Source: JAHJQZ01 sp963676075 (GTDB lineage: Bacteria; Pseudomonadota; Alphaproteobacteria; Rhizobiales; Devosiaceae). From it: 64,000 nucleotides of DNA. How positions within the stretch are numbered: position 1 is the first letter of the stretch; each line of letters begins with the position of its first letter. Below, one piece after another: positions 28,358 through 36,962 of the stretch. A program made the position numbers and the translations under genes. Location of the stretch: assembly GCA_963676075.2 (NCBI GenBank), contig CAXXNZ010000011.1:248001-312000 (forward strand). Direction: 5' to 3'. Below the pieces are notes generated by a model. That model was not told where the DNA came from, searched no databases, and was given only the letters and a program-made list of their open reading frames with translations.

Positions 28358-30046
28358 TTAGTGCAAGACCGCGTCCGGTGTACCGCGTTGAACGATGCGC
28401 CCATCCGACACGACGATGACTTCATCCATGTGCTCAAGAGCCTGGCGGCGGTGCGTGATGTAGAGAATTGCCGCATCCGCGCGCGCTTCCAGTATCGCCT
28501 CAAGCAGCACCTTCTCGGTTTCGAGATCGATCCCCTCGCCCGGCTCATCAAGGATCAATACCGGCGCGCCTTTCAGCAAGGCCTGGGCAATGGCCAACCG
28601 CCGTGCCTGTCCGCCGGAGAGCTTGAGCCCTTGCGAGCCGGCCTCCGTGTCGTAGCCATCAGGCTGAGCCACTATGAACTCATCGATCTGGGCGATGCGA
28701 CATGCCTTGCGCAGATCCTCATTGCTCGCATCAGGCGCCGCCAGCCGCAGATTGCCGGCAATGGTATCGGCGAACAGATGCGCACTTTGCGGCACGACGG
28801 CGAAACGGGACCGCAATGCCTCGCCATCGAGTTCGGCGATCGGAACGCCGCCGAGCGAAATCACACCGCTGCTCGGGGCCCAGAACTTCAGCGCAAGCCC
28901 GACAAGGCTGGATTTGCCGGAGCCGCTCGGACCGACGATGCCGACATGCTTGCCCGGCGTGAGATCGAGATCGACGCCGGTGAGAGCCGGCACATCGCTG
29001 CCGGGATAGGTCAGCGACACATTACTGAAACTGAGCACAGTCTCTTCCGGCAGGTCGTGCGGCGTCACGGGTTCGGCCGGCTCCGGCTCGGTATCGGCAA
29101 GCGCAAACACGCGCCGCGCCGAAGCCAGTGTCGCCGACAGCGATTCCATTGCATCGGGGATCGGAGTCAGCGCTTCGTAGCTCGCGAGTGCCAGCAAGGC
29201 CAGCATGGTCAAATTGCTTGCATCGAATGTTCCGGCAGCGACAGCCGCACCCGCAATCGCGAGCGCCGCCAGCATCGACAGGTTCGCAAAACCGTTGATG
29301 CCGCCACGGGTCACGGCGCTAAGATCGGCGAGCTTTGTCTCGTCTGCGATCAAGGCCTCGGAGAGTGCCGCGATATCGGCGCGGCGGGCATCGGCCAGGC
29401 CGTAGGCTTTCAACTCGCCAAGACCTTCAAGGCTGTCGACCAGCTTGACGCTCATCTGCGCCGAGGTGTCGGTCAGACGGGCACCGGCCTCGCGGCCGAG
29501 CCTGTCCATAAACATCGGCAGGCCGATGCCGGCGATGAGCAGAAGCGCCAGAAACACGATCCCGAAGCTCGGCAGGTAGAACAGCGCCACACCGACGACG
29601 ACGAGGACAACGATGATCGCTACACCCGCCGGGACCAGCAGACGCAGGAAGGCGTTCTCGATCTCGTCGATGTCGGCGCCCATGCGGGCGAGAACGTCGC
29701 CGGAATGGATGTGCTGCAGCCCCGCAGGCGCCAGCGGTTCAAAACGGCGATAAAGCCAGGTCCTGAGCCCCGCGAGAATGCGCAGCGTGGCTTCATGACT
29801 GACCAGCCTCTCGAGATAACGGCCGACGGTCCGGACGATGGCAAAGGCCCGGATCAGCGCCGCGGGCGTGAAATAGTTCATGCTGACGCCGGCGACGCCG
29901 GCCAGTCCCATGGCGGTGATGAACCAGCCCGAGGTGGCCATCAAACCGATATTGGCAAGCGTCGCCGCCGCCGAGACCAGGATCGACAGCGCCATCCAGT
30001 GCCAATAGGGCTTGGCCAGGCGGAGAATGCGAACCAATGCGTTCAT
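28358..30046 (-). CDS. cydC: Thiol reductant ABC exporter subunit CydC
   Basis: A 562-residue fused membrane/ATPase half-transporter. About six membrane helices (residues 15-300) are followed by an ABC domain with Walker A GPSGSGKSS, signature LSGGQARRLAIAQAL and Walker B LILDEPGEGID. It pairs with CydD to export glutathione/cysteine (and heme-related functions are reported) to the periplasm, needed for assembly of cytochrome bd. The start overlaps the cydD stop by four bases. It is the last gene of the cydABXDC operon. Length and motifs are complete. Confidence 0.93.
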   Translation of the reverse strand: MNALVRILRLAKPYWHWMALSILVSAAATLANIGLMATSGWFITAMGLAGVAGVSMNYFTPAALIRAFAIVRTVGRYLERLVSHEATLRILAGLRTWLYRRFEPLAPAGLQHIHSGDVLARMGADIDEIENAFLRLLVPAGVAIIVVLVVVGVALFYLPSFGIVFLALLLIAGIGLPMFMDRLGREAGARLTDTSAQMSVKLVDSLEGLGELKAYGLADARRADIAALSEALIADETKLADLSAVTRGGINGFANLSMLAALAIAGAAVAAGTFDASNLTMLALLALASYEALTPIPDAMESLSATLASARRVFALADTEPEPAEPVTPHDLPEETVLSFSNVSLTYPGSDVPALTGVDLDLTPGKHVGIVGPSGSGKSSLVGLALKFWAPSSGVISLGGVPIAELDGEALRSRFAVVPQSAHLFADTIAGNLRLAAPDASNEDLRKACRIAQIDEFIVAQPDGYDTEAGSQGLKLSGGQARRLAIAQALLKGAPVLILDEPGEGIDLETEKVLLEAILEARADAAILYITHRRQALEHMDEVIVVSDGRIVQRGTPDAVLH

Positions 30047-31782
30047 TGCTCATCCTCCCCGTCCTCAAGGTCGAAGGCGTCGGCGGATTTGGCCAGCATC
30101 GTTGCTGGCGGCCCTTCGCCGAGAAGCCGGCCTTCGGCGATGGACAGCACACGATCAGCATTGTGTACGGTCGCCATGCGGTGGGCGATGGTGATGAGCG
30201 TTCGCCCTGCCTGCAAACGGTCGATTGCATTCGAGATCGCCGCTTCGCTTTCAGTGTCGAGATGGGCGCTGGCCTCGTCGAGCAACACCAGCCCCGCCTC
30301 GGCGTGAAACGCTCGGGCGAGCGCCAGCCGCTGCACCTGACCTCCGCTGAGCCCGATGCCGTTTTCGCCAAGCCGCGTGTCGTATCCCTGAGGCAGCGCC
30401 GAGATGAAATCATCAGCTACCGCCTTTTGCGCAGCCTCACGGACACGCGCCAAATCGACACTATCCGGGGATGCCATGGCGATGTTTTCGGCGATTGTTG
30501 CGTCGAACATGTGCGCGCGCTGTGGCAAATAGGCCAGTCTGGCCCGCCAGGCCGCCATGTCCAGATCTTCGATCGGCATGCCATTGATGAGAATCCGCCC
30601 TGCGCTCGGCGCCACGAAACCGAGCAGCAGGTTGAACACCGTCGACTTGCCGGCCCCGCTCGGCCCGATCAGCGCCACGCGCTCTCCGGGCTTGATCTCG
30701 AAACTCATGCCGGCCAGGCCGGTGCGACCGTCGGCATAGGTGACATGCACATCCTCGAAACGGATGGAGATATCCTCGCCGATATCGCTGCGCGTGCCGC
30801 TGCCGGCGGCAGGGAGCGGGACTTCGAGCATCTCGACCACCCGCTCGGACGCACCGATGGCTTCCATGCGCGAATGATAGGCGGTGCCGAGGGTTCTGAG
30901 AGGCAGGTAGAATTCGGGCGCCAGCAGCAGCACGAAGAAGCCGTTGAAGAAACTTATCTCGCCCCACATCAGCCGGAAGCCGACAAGCACGGCAACCAGC
31001 GCAATAGAGACAGTGGCGAAGAATTCGAGCGCGAAAGACGACAGGAACGCCACGCGCAGAACCACCATGGTCTCGCGGCGATAGCTGTCTGCGATGCGCG
31101 CGACATTATTGGCCTCACGCCGGCTGGCATTGAGGATCTTGAGCGTCGTCAGTCCCTCGACGACATCGAGAAAATGTCCGGCCATATGGGCGAGCTTGCG
31201 CCATTGGCGCCGGTTGGTCTTTTCTGTCCCTTTGCCGATCAGGACCATGAAAAAGGGGATGAGCGGCGCCGTCACGATCAGGATCAGTCCCGATAGCCAG
31301 TCGGCCGGCGCCACCGCGATGAGCATGGCCAATGGCACCAGTCCGGACAGCATCATCGCCGGTAGGTAGCGCGAATAGTAGAGCTGCATCGATGACAAGC
31401 CGTCGGTCAACGACGTGACGAGCCCCCCGACCGGCCTGTCGAGCAGGGCCAGCGGGCCCAAGGCGATCAGGTGATCGATGAGGCGCAGGCGAAGATCGCG
31501 CTTGACGCTCATTGCGGCGCGGGTAGCGGCGCGCTCACCGAGCCAGTTGAACAGCGCTCGCAGTGCAAAAAGCGGCAACAGGCCAACAATCAGCGGCACG
31601 ACGTCGGTAAACGGAGCATGGTCGAAGGCCAATCCGGATACGATCATCGCCACGACAAACGCCTGAGCGATGATGACCAGTGCGGCGAGGAAGTTGAAGA
31701 CAATGGCCTTACGCAGATTCCCGCCGGCAGTCGGACGTTCGGCGTCGAGAAACGCCTTGAAACGCTTGGCATCCGCCGCCAT
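30043..31782 (-). CDS. cydD: Thiol reductant ABC exporter subunit CydD
   Basis: A 579-residue half-transporter, partner of CydC. The membrane domain spans about residues 25-310. The ABC domain has Walker A GPSGAGKST, signature LSGGQVQRLALARAF and Walker B VLLDEASAHLD. The heterodimer exports reduced thiols for disulfide/heme homeostasis during bd oxidase maturation. It follows cydX after about 90 bases that include a stem-loop and overlaps cydC by ATGA. The arrangement with the oxidase genes in one operon supports the name over a generic multidrug exporter. Confidence 0.93.
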   Translation of the reverse strand: MAADAKRFKAFLDAERPTAGGNLRKAIVFNFLAALVIIAQAFVVAMIVSGLAFDHAPFTDVVPLIVGLLPLFALRALFNWLGERAATRAAMSVKRDLRLRLIDHLIALGPLALLDRPVGGLVTSLTDGLSSMQLYYSRYLPAMMLSGLVPLAMLIAVAPADWLSGLILIVTAPLIPFFMVLIGKGTEKTNRRQWRKLAHMAGHFLDVVEGLTTLKILNASRREANNVARIADSYRRETMVVLRVAFLSSFALEFFATVSIALVAVLVGFRLMWGEISFFNGFFVLLLAPEFYLPLRTLGTAYHSRMEAIGASERVVEMLEVPLPAAGSGTRSDIGEDISIRFEDVHVTYADGRTGLAGMSFEIKPGERVALIGPSGAGKSTVFNLLLGFVAPSAGRILINGMPIEDLDMAAWRARLAYLPQRAHMFDATIAENIAMASPDSVDLARVREAAQKAVADDFISALPQGYDTRLGENGIGLSGGQVQRLALARAFHAEAGLVLLDEASAHLDTESEAAISNAIDRLQAGRTLITIAHRMATVHNADRVLSIAEGRLLGEGPPATMLAKSADAFDLEDGEDEQ

Positions 31783-31821
31783 GTCGTCCTCTTTACATAT
31801 AATGGTAGATCACAAAACGCT

Positions 31822-31850
31822 GGCGCCGGCCCCTGTCAGAGGCCGGCGCC
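31822..31850 (-). terminator. Intercistronic stem-loop between cydX and cydD
   Basis: GGCGCCGGCC (31822-31831) pairs perfectly with GGCCGGCGCC (31841-31850) around a 9-base loop. Reading on the minus strand, AGCGTTTTG follows the stem, giving a short T run a few bases on. This is a weak terminator or attenuator that could make the oxidase subunits more abundant than the CydDC exporter. Confidence 0.55.
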
Positions 31851-31871
31851 GGCTAAAGTCGTATCAGCAGA

Positions 31872-32006
31872 TCAGCTCTTGGTCGATCCGGACTTGGGCG
31901 CGTCGTCAGCGGTCTCGAATTCGTTCTGGAATTCGTACCACATGACGTTGATCACACCGAGGGCCAGAGCGGCGGTGACGCCGAGGATCCAGGCAAAATA
32001 CCACAT
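31872..32006 (-). CDS. cydX: Cytochrome bd oxidase small subunit CydX
   Basis: A 44-residue membrane peptide beginning MWYFAWILGVTAALALGVIN, the hallmark N-terminus of CydX/YbgT. One transmembrane helix (about 3-24) is followed by MWYEFQNEFE and a polar tail ending KSGSTKS. CydX binds CydA and stabilises the haem centres of cytochrome bd. AAAGGAGCC lies upstream of the ATG as ribosome-binding site. It starts 26 bases after the cydB stop. The tail is longer than in the E. coli protein (37 residues). It is easily missed by length cut-offs. Confidence 0.93.
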   Translation of the reverse strand: MWYFAWILGVTAALALGVINVMWYEFQNEFETADDAPKSGSTKS

Positions 32007-32032
32007 GAGTTTTGGCTCCTTTCAGCCCCGTG

Positions 32033-33184
32033 TCAGTAGACTTCGTTGGCGCGGGCTTCGATGTCGGCAACCGACAGCTTGGTCCACATCCGCCAATAGG
32101 CCCACACCGTGTACGCCAGAACGATGGGCAGGAATATGACCACCGCCCAGAACATCACTGTCAGCGTCAGCTGGCTCGAGGTCGCGTCCCACACCGTCAG
32201 GCTCGAATTTGGATCCGAGTAGGACGGCATGATGAACGGGAACATCGAAAGGCCGGCTGTCGAGATGATGCCGGTCATGCCAAGGGCACTGGCAACAAAG
32301 CCCCAGCCGCCATGGTCACGCTCGGCGAGTTGCCAGGCGAGAAGCGGCATGAGAAGGCCGAGCACCGGCGCCAGAATGGCGATCGGATAGTTCCCGTAGA
32401 TGGCGAGAAGCGCACCCGGTTCACGAACGACTTCCTTGGCCAGCGGATTGGCCGCCGCGTCGAGCGCGGGCTGCGACACGATCTTGTAGCCTTCGATGCC
32501 GAACGCAACCCAGATACCGGCGAGCGCGAACATCGCGACGACGGCTATGGCCAGCCATTTGACATAGACCTTGGCCCGGTCGGCGATGGTCTTTTCCGCC
32601 CGCAACTGCAGCCAGACACCGCCGTGAAGGGCGAGCATGGCCACACTGATCAGCCCGGCCAGCAGAGCGAACGGATTGAGCAGGATGATGAGCGCCCACA
32701 GGAACTGCGCATCGAAATGCGGCCTGAGGAACTCGTCGAGATGGAACGGCACGCCCTGGATGAGATTGCCGAAGGCCACACCGAAGATCAGGGCCGGGAT
32801 GAACCCGCCGGCGAACAGCCCCCAGTCCCAGGTATTGCGCCAGCGGCTGCCTTCGAGCTTCGACCGGTAGTCGAACCCGACCGGTCTGAAGAACAGTCCG
32901 ATCAGAACCAGCAACATGGCCAGATAGAAGCCCGAGAAGGCAGCGGCATAGACCGCCGGCCAGGCCGCGAAGATGGCGCCGCCTGCGGTGATCAGCCAGA
33001 CCTGGTTGCCATCCCAGTGCGGGGCGACAGCGTTGATGATGACACGGCGTTCCGGATCGGTCTTGCCGAGGAAGGGCAGCAGTGTGCCCACCCCCATGTC
33101 CATGCCGTCGGTGATGGCGAAGCCGATCAGCAGAATGCCGACAAGAGCCCACCAGATCAGTTTCAGGATTTCATAATCCAGCAT
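32033..33184 (-). CDS. cydB: Cytochrome bd ubiquinol oxidase subunit II
   Basis: A 383-residue polytopic protein of the CydB family, starting LDYEILKLIWWALVGILLIGFAITDGMDMGVG, which contains the conserved GMDMGVG loop. Eight to nine membrane helices and the usual length of about 380 fit the family. CydB forms the oxidase core with CydA and stabilises the haem arrangement, giving high-affinity oxygen reduction in the inner membrane. It is 12 bases downstream of cydA and followed by cydX. Nothing is unusual. Confidence 0.95.
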   Translation of the reverse strand: MLDYEILKLIWWALVGILLIGFAITDGMDMGVGTLLPFLGKTDPERRVIINAVAPHWDGNQVWLITAGGAIFAAWPAVYAAAFSGFYLAMLLVLIGLFFRPVGFDYRSKLEGSRWRNTWDWGLFAGGFIPALIFGVAFGNLIQGVPFHLDEFLRPHFDAQFLWALIILLNPFALLAGLISVAMLALHGGVWLQLRAEKTIADRAKVYVKWLAIAVVAMFALAGIWVAFGIEGYKIVSQPALDAAANPLAKEVVREPGALLAIYGNYPIAILAPVLGLLMPLLAWQLAERDHGGWGFVASALGMTGIISTAGLSMFPFIMPSYSDPNSSLTVWDATSSQLTLTVMFWAVVIFLPIVLAYTVWAYWRMWTKLSVADIEARANEVY

Positions 33185-33196
33185 TGGAGCTCTCCC

Positions 33197-34771
33197 CTAT
33201 TCGGCCGGCTGACGCTGAGCGTCGCCCTGTTCGAAGTGATACCGCCCCAGATGCAACGAGCTCGGACCCAGACGGGCGAACTTGAACATCAGGAACATCT
33301 CGATGATGAGCAGCAGCGTGTAGAAGATCAGATAGCCTGCCATCGAGACGATCAGGTCGGAAACCGTCAGAGCCGAAGTGCCGAGGAACGTCGGCAAAAC
33401 TTCACCGATCGCCCATGGCTGACGTCCATACTCGGCGGTGAACCAGCCGAGTTCAGCGGCAATCCACGGCAACGGGATCGAATAGACCAGAGTCCTCAGC
33501 AACCAGCGCTGCTTCAGAATAGTGCCGCGGGCCATATGCCAGGCCGACGTCAGGAACAGCGCCAGGAACACGAATCCGATGCCGACCATGATGCGGAAAC
33601 TCCAGAACAGCAGCGGCACCGACGGAATCGAGTCTTCGGCAGCTTGCAGGATCTGGGCGTCTGTCGCCGTCGAAGGATCCTCGACATAGCGCTTGAGCAG
33701 CAGACCGTAGCCAAGGTCGACCTTGTGTTCTTCGAAGGCTGCAACAACATCCGGCGACTTGTCGCCAGCACGCAGCTTCACCAGGTTTTCGTAGGCAATC
33801 ATGCCTGAACGCACGCGAACCTCATGCTGCTTAATGAGATCGTTGATGCCAAGCACTTCCTGGTCGATCGAGCGCGTCATGATCAGACCGCCGACCCACG
33901 GAATCTGCAAAGCAAAATCGGTGGTCTTGGTCTTGTCGTTCGGCAAGCCAATAACAGTGAACGGCGCCGGCGCCGGTTCAGTCTCGTACATCGCCTCAAT
34001 GGCGGCGAGCTTGACCTTTTGCACATCACCCAGTTCGTAACCGCTCTCGTCGCCGAGAACGATGACCGACAGGGAAGCAGCAACACCGAAGGCTGCTGCG
34101 ATCGCAAAGCTTCGCTTGGCAAAGGCCAAGTCACGCCCCTTGAGCATGTACCAGGCCGAAATGCCGATCACGAAGACCGAGGCGGTGACATAGCCCGCAG
34201 CAACGGTGTGAACGAACTTGACCTGCGCCACCGGGTTGAAAACGACCGCGAAGAAATCCGTCATTTCCATGCGCATGGTCTCGGCCGAGAATTCCGAACC
34301 CACCGGGTTCTGCATCCAGGCGTTGGCGACCAGGATCCACAAGGCACTAAGGTTGGAGCCGAGTGCGGTCAGGAACGTCACGGCCAGGTGCTGAACCTTG
34401 CCCATCCGGTCCCACCCGAGAATCATCAGGCCGACGAAGGTCGATTCGAGGAAGAAGGCCATCAGCCCCTCGATGGCCAGCGGCGCCCCGAAAACGTCAC
34501 CCACGTAGTGGGCGTAATAGGACCAGTTGGTTCCAAATTGGAACTCCATGGTCAGACCGGTCGTCACGCCAAGAGCGAAGTTGATAGCGAACAACTTCCC
34601 CCAGAACTTGGTCATGTCCCGGTAAATCTCTTTGCCGGTCATGACATAGACCGACTCCATCATCACCAACATCCACACAATGCCGAGCGTCAGCGGCACG
34701 AAGATGAAGTGATACATGGCTACAGCGGCGAATTGCCACCGGGATAATTCGACAAACAAGCTGTCGATCAT
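33197..34771 (-). CDS. cydA: Cytochrome bd ubiquinol oxidase subunit I
   Basis: A 524-residue catalytic subunit. His21 in AMYHFIFVPLTLG is in place for the haem b595 ligand. The later block SFRIMVGIGF contains the haem b558 Met, and the signature EYGRQPWAIGEVLPT near the C-terminus is intact. The region between helices 6 and 7 (LIKQHEVRVRSGMIAYENL through AEDSIPSVP) is long, so this is a long-Q-loop enzyme like that of E. coli rather than a short-loop cyanide-insensitive oxidase. It oxidises quinol and reduces O2 under low oxygen. The ATG has a GGAGG ribosome-binding site. First gene of cydABXDC; an FNR/FixK-like box lies about 175 bases upstream. Confidence 0.95.
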   Translation of the reverse strand: MIDSLFVELSRWQFAAVAMYHFIFVPLTLGIVWMLVMMESVYVMTGKEIYRDMTKFWGKLFAINFALGVTTGLTMEFQFGTNWSYYAHYVGDVFGAPLAIEGLMAFFLESTFVGLMILGWDRMGKVQHLAVTFLTALGSNLSALWILVANAWMQNPVGSEFSAETMRMEMTDFFAVVFNPVAQVKFVHTVAAGYVTASVFVIGISAWYMLKGRDLAFAKRSFAIAAAFGVAASLSVIVLGDESGYELGDVQKVKLAAIEAMYETEPAPAPFTVIGLPNDKTKTTDFALQIPWVGGLIMTRSIDQEVLGINDLIKQHEVRVRSGMIAYENLVKLRAGDKSPDVVAAFEEHKVDLGYGLLLKRYVEDPSTATDAQILQAAEDSIPSVPLLFWSFRIMVGIGFVFLALFLTSAWHMARGTILKQRWLLRTLVYSIPLPWIAAELGWFTAEYGRQPWAIGEVLPTFLGTSALTVSDLIVSMAGYLIFYTLLLIIEMFLMFKFARLGPSSLHLGRYHFEQGDAQRQPAE

Positions 34772-34943
34772 AAGGATACCTCCGTGCCACGCTGTCTGCG
34801 TATATTCAGTTATTCAAACCTTTTAACAGACATGAAACCTTTCGCCCTGCGTCGCAATGCCGCTGGTCGACTCGCTCCAGTCTACGCCTCGATCGGGATT
34901 TCGACCCAGACGCCAGCGCTAGCATGGCTATCGATGAGCCAAT

Positions 34944-34957
34944 TTGTCACAGATCAA
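34944..34957. promoter_or_regulatory. FNR/FixK-type box upstream of cydA
   Basis: TTGTC-ACAG-ATCAA matches the Crp/Fnr-family consensus TTGAT-N4-ATCAA with one mismatch. It is centred about 180 bases upstream of the cydA ATG. Oxygen-responsive regulators such as FnrL or FixK activate cyd genes in related bacteria. The transcription start is not known, so the position relative to the promoter is open. Nothing else stands out in the 290 bases between cydA and the GntR gene. Confidence 0.6.
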
Positions 34958-35065
34958 GGCAAATAAGGCAGGTTTGTGCGGGGCCAGCCGGCATCACCCC
35001 CTGTGGAAAAGTGGTCTGTGCCAGAATAGATTTATGAGCACCACCCCGCCCGAGCCCGTTCGGCT

Positions 35066-35749
35066 CTATTCGAACAGGTCGGAATAGATCGCCGCGGCTT
35101 CGGGAAGATCCTTGAGAATATAATGCAAATGCTCGCGAATGACCGCTTCGGCAGCATCCGCGTCATGCGCATCTATAGCGTCGACGATCGCCCTGTGCTG
35201 GTCCAGCAGAAGCGCGCGATTATCGCGCTTGATCTGCATGAGATTGCCTACCCGGTCGAACTGCGCCTTGGCATCCTTGATGGTGTGCCAGGCCAGAAGG
35301 CATCCGGCGCCTTTTGCCAGGCTCGAATGGTATCTGGCATCGAGCTGGCGGAACTCATCGTGATCTTCGAGAGCAACGGTCTGTTTCTGCCTGTCGAGGT
35401 TCGCCTCGATCTGCTCGCGTGTCAGCGGATCGAAATGCTCGCAGGCGCGGCGGACAACGGCCACTTCCACCGCCTCACGCACGAAGCGCGCTTCGAGCAA
35501 ATGCTGCACCGAGATCTTGACCACCATCGTGCCGCGATTGGATCGCGTTTCCAGAAATCCCGATTGCGCCAGTGCGATCAGCGCCTCGCGAACCGGCTGA
35601 CGCGATGCGCCATAGCGCGTGGCAATTTCCTGCTCGCTCACCCGTGTTCCGGGCAGCAAATCCAGCCGCACGATGGCCTCCCGCAGCTCACGTTCAATGC
35701 GGGCTGCGGCGGTTTCGTTCGTCACTGGGATTGCGAGCGTGGTGTCCAT
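35066..35749 (-). CDS. GntR-family (FCD/FadR-type) transcriptional regulator
   Basis: A 227-residue regulator. The N-terminal winged helix (about 10-75) shows RVSEQEIATRYGASRQPVREALIALAQSGFLE, the GntR recognition region. The C-terminal FCD domain (about 85-215) carries the metal-ligand pattern QLDARYH, DQHRAIVDAI and REHLHYIL. FCD regulators usually bind carboxylic acids or sugar acids. It is divergent from the dctPQM-kduI-kduD-kdgF genes, so control by a uronate intermediate (for example 2-keto-3-deoxygluconate) is likely but inferred. Its operator is probably in the 160-base shared intergenic region. Confidence 0.88.
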   Translation of the reverse strand: MDTTLAIPVTNETAAARIERELREAIVRLDLLPGTRVSEQEIATRYGASRQPVREALIALAQSGFLETRSNRGTMVVKISVQHLLEARFVREAVEVAVVRRACEHFDPLTREQIEANLDRQKQTVALEDHDEFRQLDARYHSSLAKGAGCLLAWHTIKDAKAQFDRVGNLMQIKRDNRALLLDQHRAIVDAIDAHDADAAEAVIREHLHYILKDLPEAAAIYSDLFE

Positions 35750-35755
35750 GAAATA

Positions 35756-35809
35756 ACTAGTATATTAATTTGACAGCCCAAGCGAGCTTCCATACAGTAC
35801 CATACTAGT
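35756..35809. promoter_or_regulatory. Candidate operator pair between GntR regulator and dctP
   Basis: ACTAGTAT (35756-35763) and its inverse ATACTAGT (35802-35809) flank 38 bases. The right copy is preceded by CATACAGTACCATAC, which repeats CATAC twice 10 bases apart. The first half-site starts 7 bases upstream of the regulator ATG, a position suited to autorepression. This is a by-eye assignment without a motif search. Confidence 0.4.
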
Positions 35810-35911
35810 CGTCACGCCACCATTGCAAAAGGTGCGTTCCGGCTTCGGAAACGGCCCGCGCACCCTGCGAACGGGGCGTTCGGGTTGCATGCAAACTCTG
35901 GGAGGAATTTG

Positions 35912-36892
35912 ATGTTCCACATTTCCAAAATGCTGGTGACCGCCGGTGCGATCGCCCTTTTGGCAACCGGCGCCAGCGCGCAGGAGAGGGTCCTGCGTTC
36001 GTCTGACACGCACCCTGATGGTTACCCGACAGTTGAGGCCGTGAAGTACATGGGCCAACTGCTTGAGCGGTACACCGACGGCAAGCTCGGCATCGAGGTT
36101 GCGCACTCGGCCCAGCTCGGCGAAGAAGCGGACACCATCGAACAGACCCGTTTTGGCGCCATCGATCTCAACCGCGTATCGCTTGGACCGTTCAACGGTC
36201 TGGTCCCGGCCACCCGCATTCCGTCGCTGCCCTATATCTTCCGTTCGGAAGCTCACATGCGCGCGGTCATGGACGGCCCGATCGGTGACGAAATCCTCGC
36301 CGCCTTCGAGCCCTTCGATCTCATCGGCCTAGCCTTCTATGATGGTGGCTCGCGTTCGTTCTACAACTCTCAGAAGCCGATCCAGTCGCTCGACGACCTG
36401 AAGGGCCTGAAGTTCCGCGTCATGCAGTCCGACATCTTCGTCGACATGGTCAAGGCGCTCGGCGCCGACGCCGTGCCGATGCCCTATGGCGAAGTCTATT
36501 CAGCCATCCAGACCGGCGTCATCGACGGTGCCGAGAACAACCCGCCGAGCTATGACACCTCTGGTCACTACGAGGTCGCCGGCTACTACACGCTCGATCA
36601 GCACCTGATCGTTCCGGAAGTCCTCGTGATGTCGAAGAAGACCTGGGATTCGCTGTCGGCTGACGAGCAGGATGCCGTCATGAAGGCCGCCAAGAACTCG
36701 GTCGGCTACGAGCGTGGTGCCTGGGACGCCAAGGTTCTGCAGTCGTCCGCCAAGGTTGCGGCCGGCGGTTCGGAAATCATCACCGAAATCGACAAGCAGC
36801 CCTTCATCGACGCGATGAAGCCGGTCTACGACAAGTATGTCGATACGCCCGAGCTCAAGGATCTCGTCGCCCGCATCCAGGCGACAAAGTAG
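35912..36892 (+). CDS. dctP: TRAP transporter solute-binding protein DctP
   Basis: A 326-residue periplasmic DctP-family receptor. The signal peptide covers about residues 1-25 (AIALLATGASA cleavage region). The body shows the family segments RSSDTHPDGYPTVEAVKYMGQLLE, the GVIDGAENNPPSY region that includes the ligand-contact residues, and KFRVMQSDIFVDMVKALGA with the carboxylate-binding Arg. The ATG has GGGAGG upstream. It captures an organic acid, here most likely an unsaturated (oligo)galacturonate given the kdu genes behind it. It is followed by an attenuator-like hairpin and the DctQ and DctM genes. Confidence 0.92.
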   Translation: MFHISKMLVTAGAIALLATGASAQERVLRSSDTHPDGYPTVEAVKYMGQLLERYTDGKLGIEVAHSAQLGEEADTIEQTRFGAIDLNRVSLGPFNGLVPATRIPSLPYIFRSEAHMRAVMDGPIGDEILAAFEPFDLIGLAFYDGGSRSFYNSQKPIQSLDDLKGLKFRVMQSDIFVDMVKALGADAVPMPYGEVYSAIQTGVIDGAENNPPSYDTSGHYEVAGYYTLDQHLIVPEVLVMSKKTWDSLSADEQDAVMKAAKNSVGYERGAWDAKVLQSSAKVAAGGSEIITEIDKQPFIDAMKPVYDKYVDTPELKDLVARIQATK

Positions 36893-36912
36893 TCCCGCTG
36901 GGCTAGGAAATT

Positions 36913-36942
36913 GATGGCGCGGTGCAAACCGCGCCATCTTTT
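36913..36942 (+). terminator. Terminator/attenuator between dctP and dctQ
   Basis: GATGGCGCGGT (36913-36923) pairs with ACCGCGCCATC (36928-36938) around a GCAA tetraloop and is followed directly by TTTT. This is a good intrinsic-terminator shape inside an operon, so it likely allows partial read-through and keeps binding-protein levels above the membrane subunits. Confidence 0.75.
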
Positions 36943-36962
36943 ACTGACTGGGGGAGTCGTCT

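Noticed and set aside
28337..30307. 656-residue open frame on the plus strand opposite cydC
   Set aside because: Low-complexity, His/Arg/Gln-rich and antisense to a complete ABC exporter subunit.
32012..33808. 598-residue open frame on the plus strand opposite cydB and cydA
   Set aside because: Charged repetitive composition without hydrophobic core; opposite genes are intact oxidase subunits.
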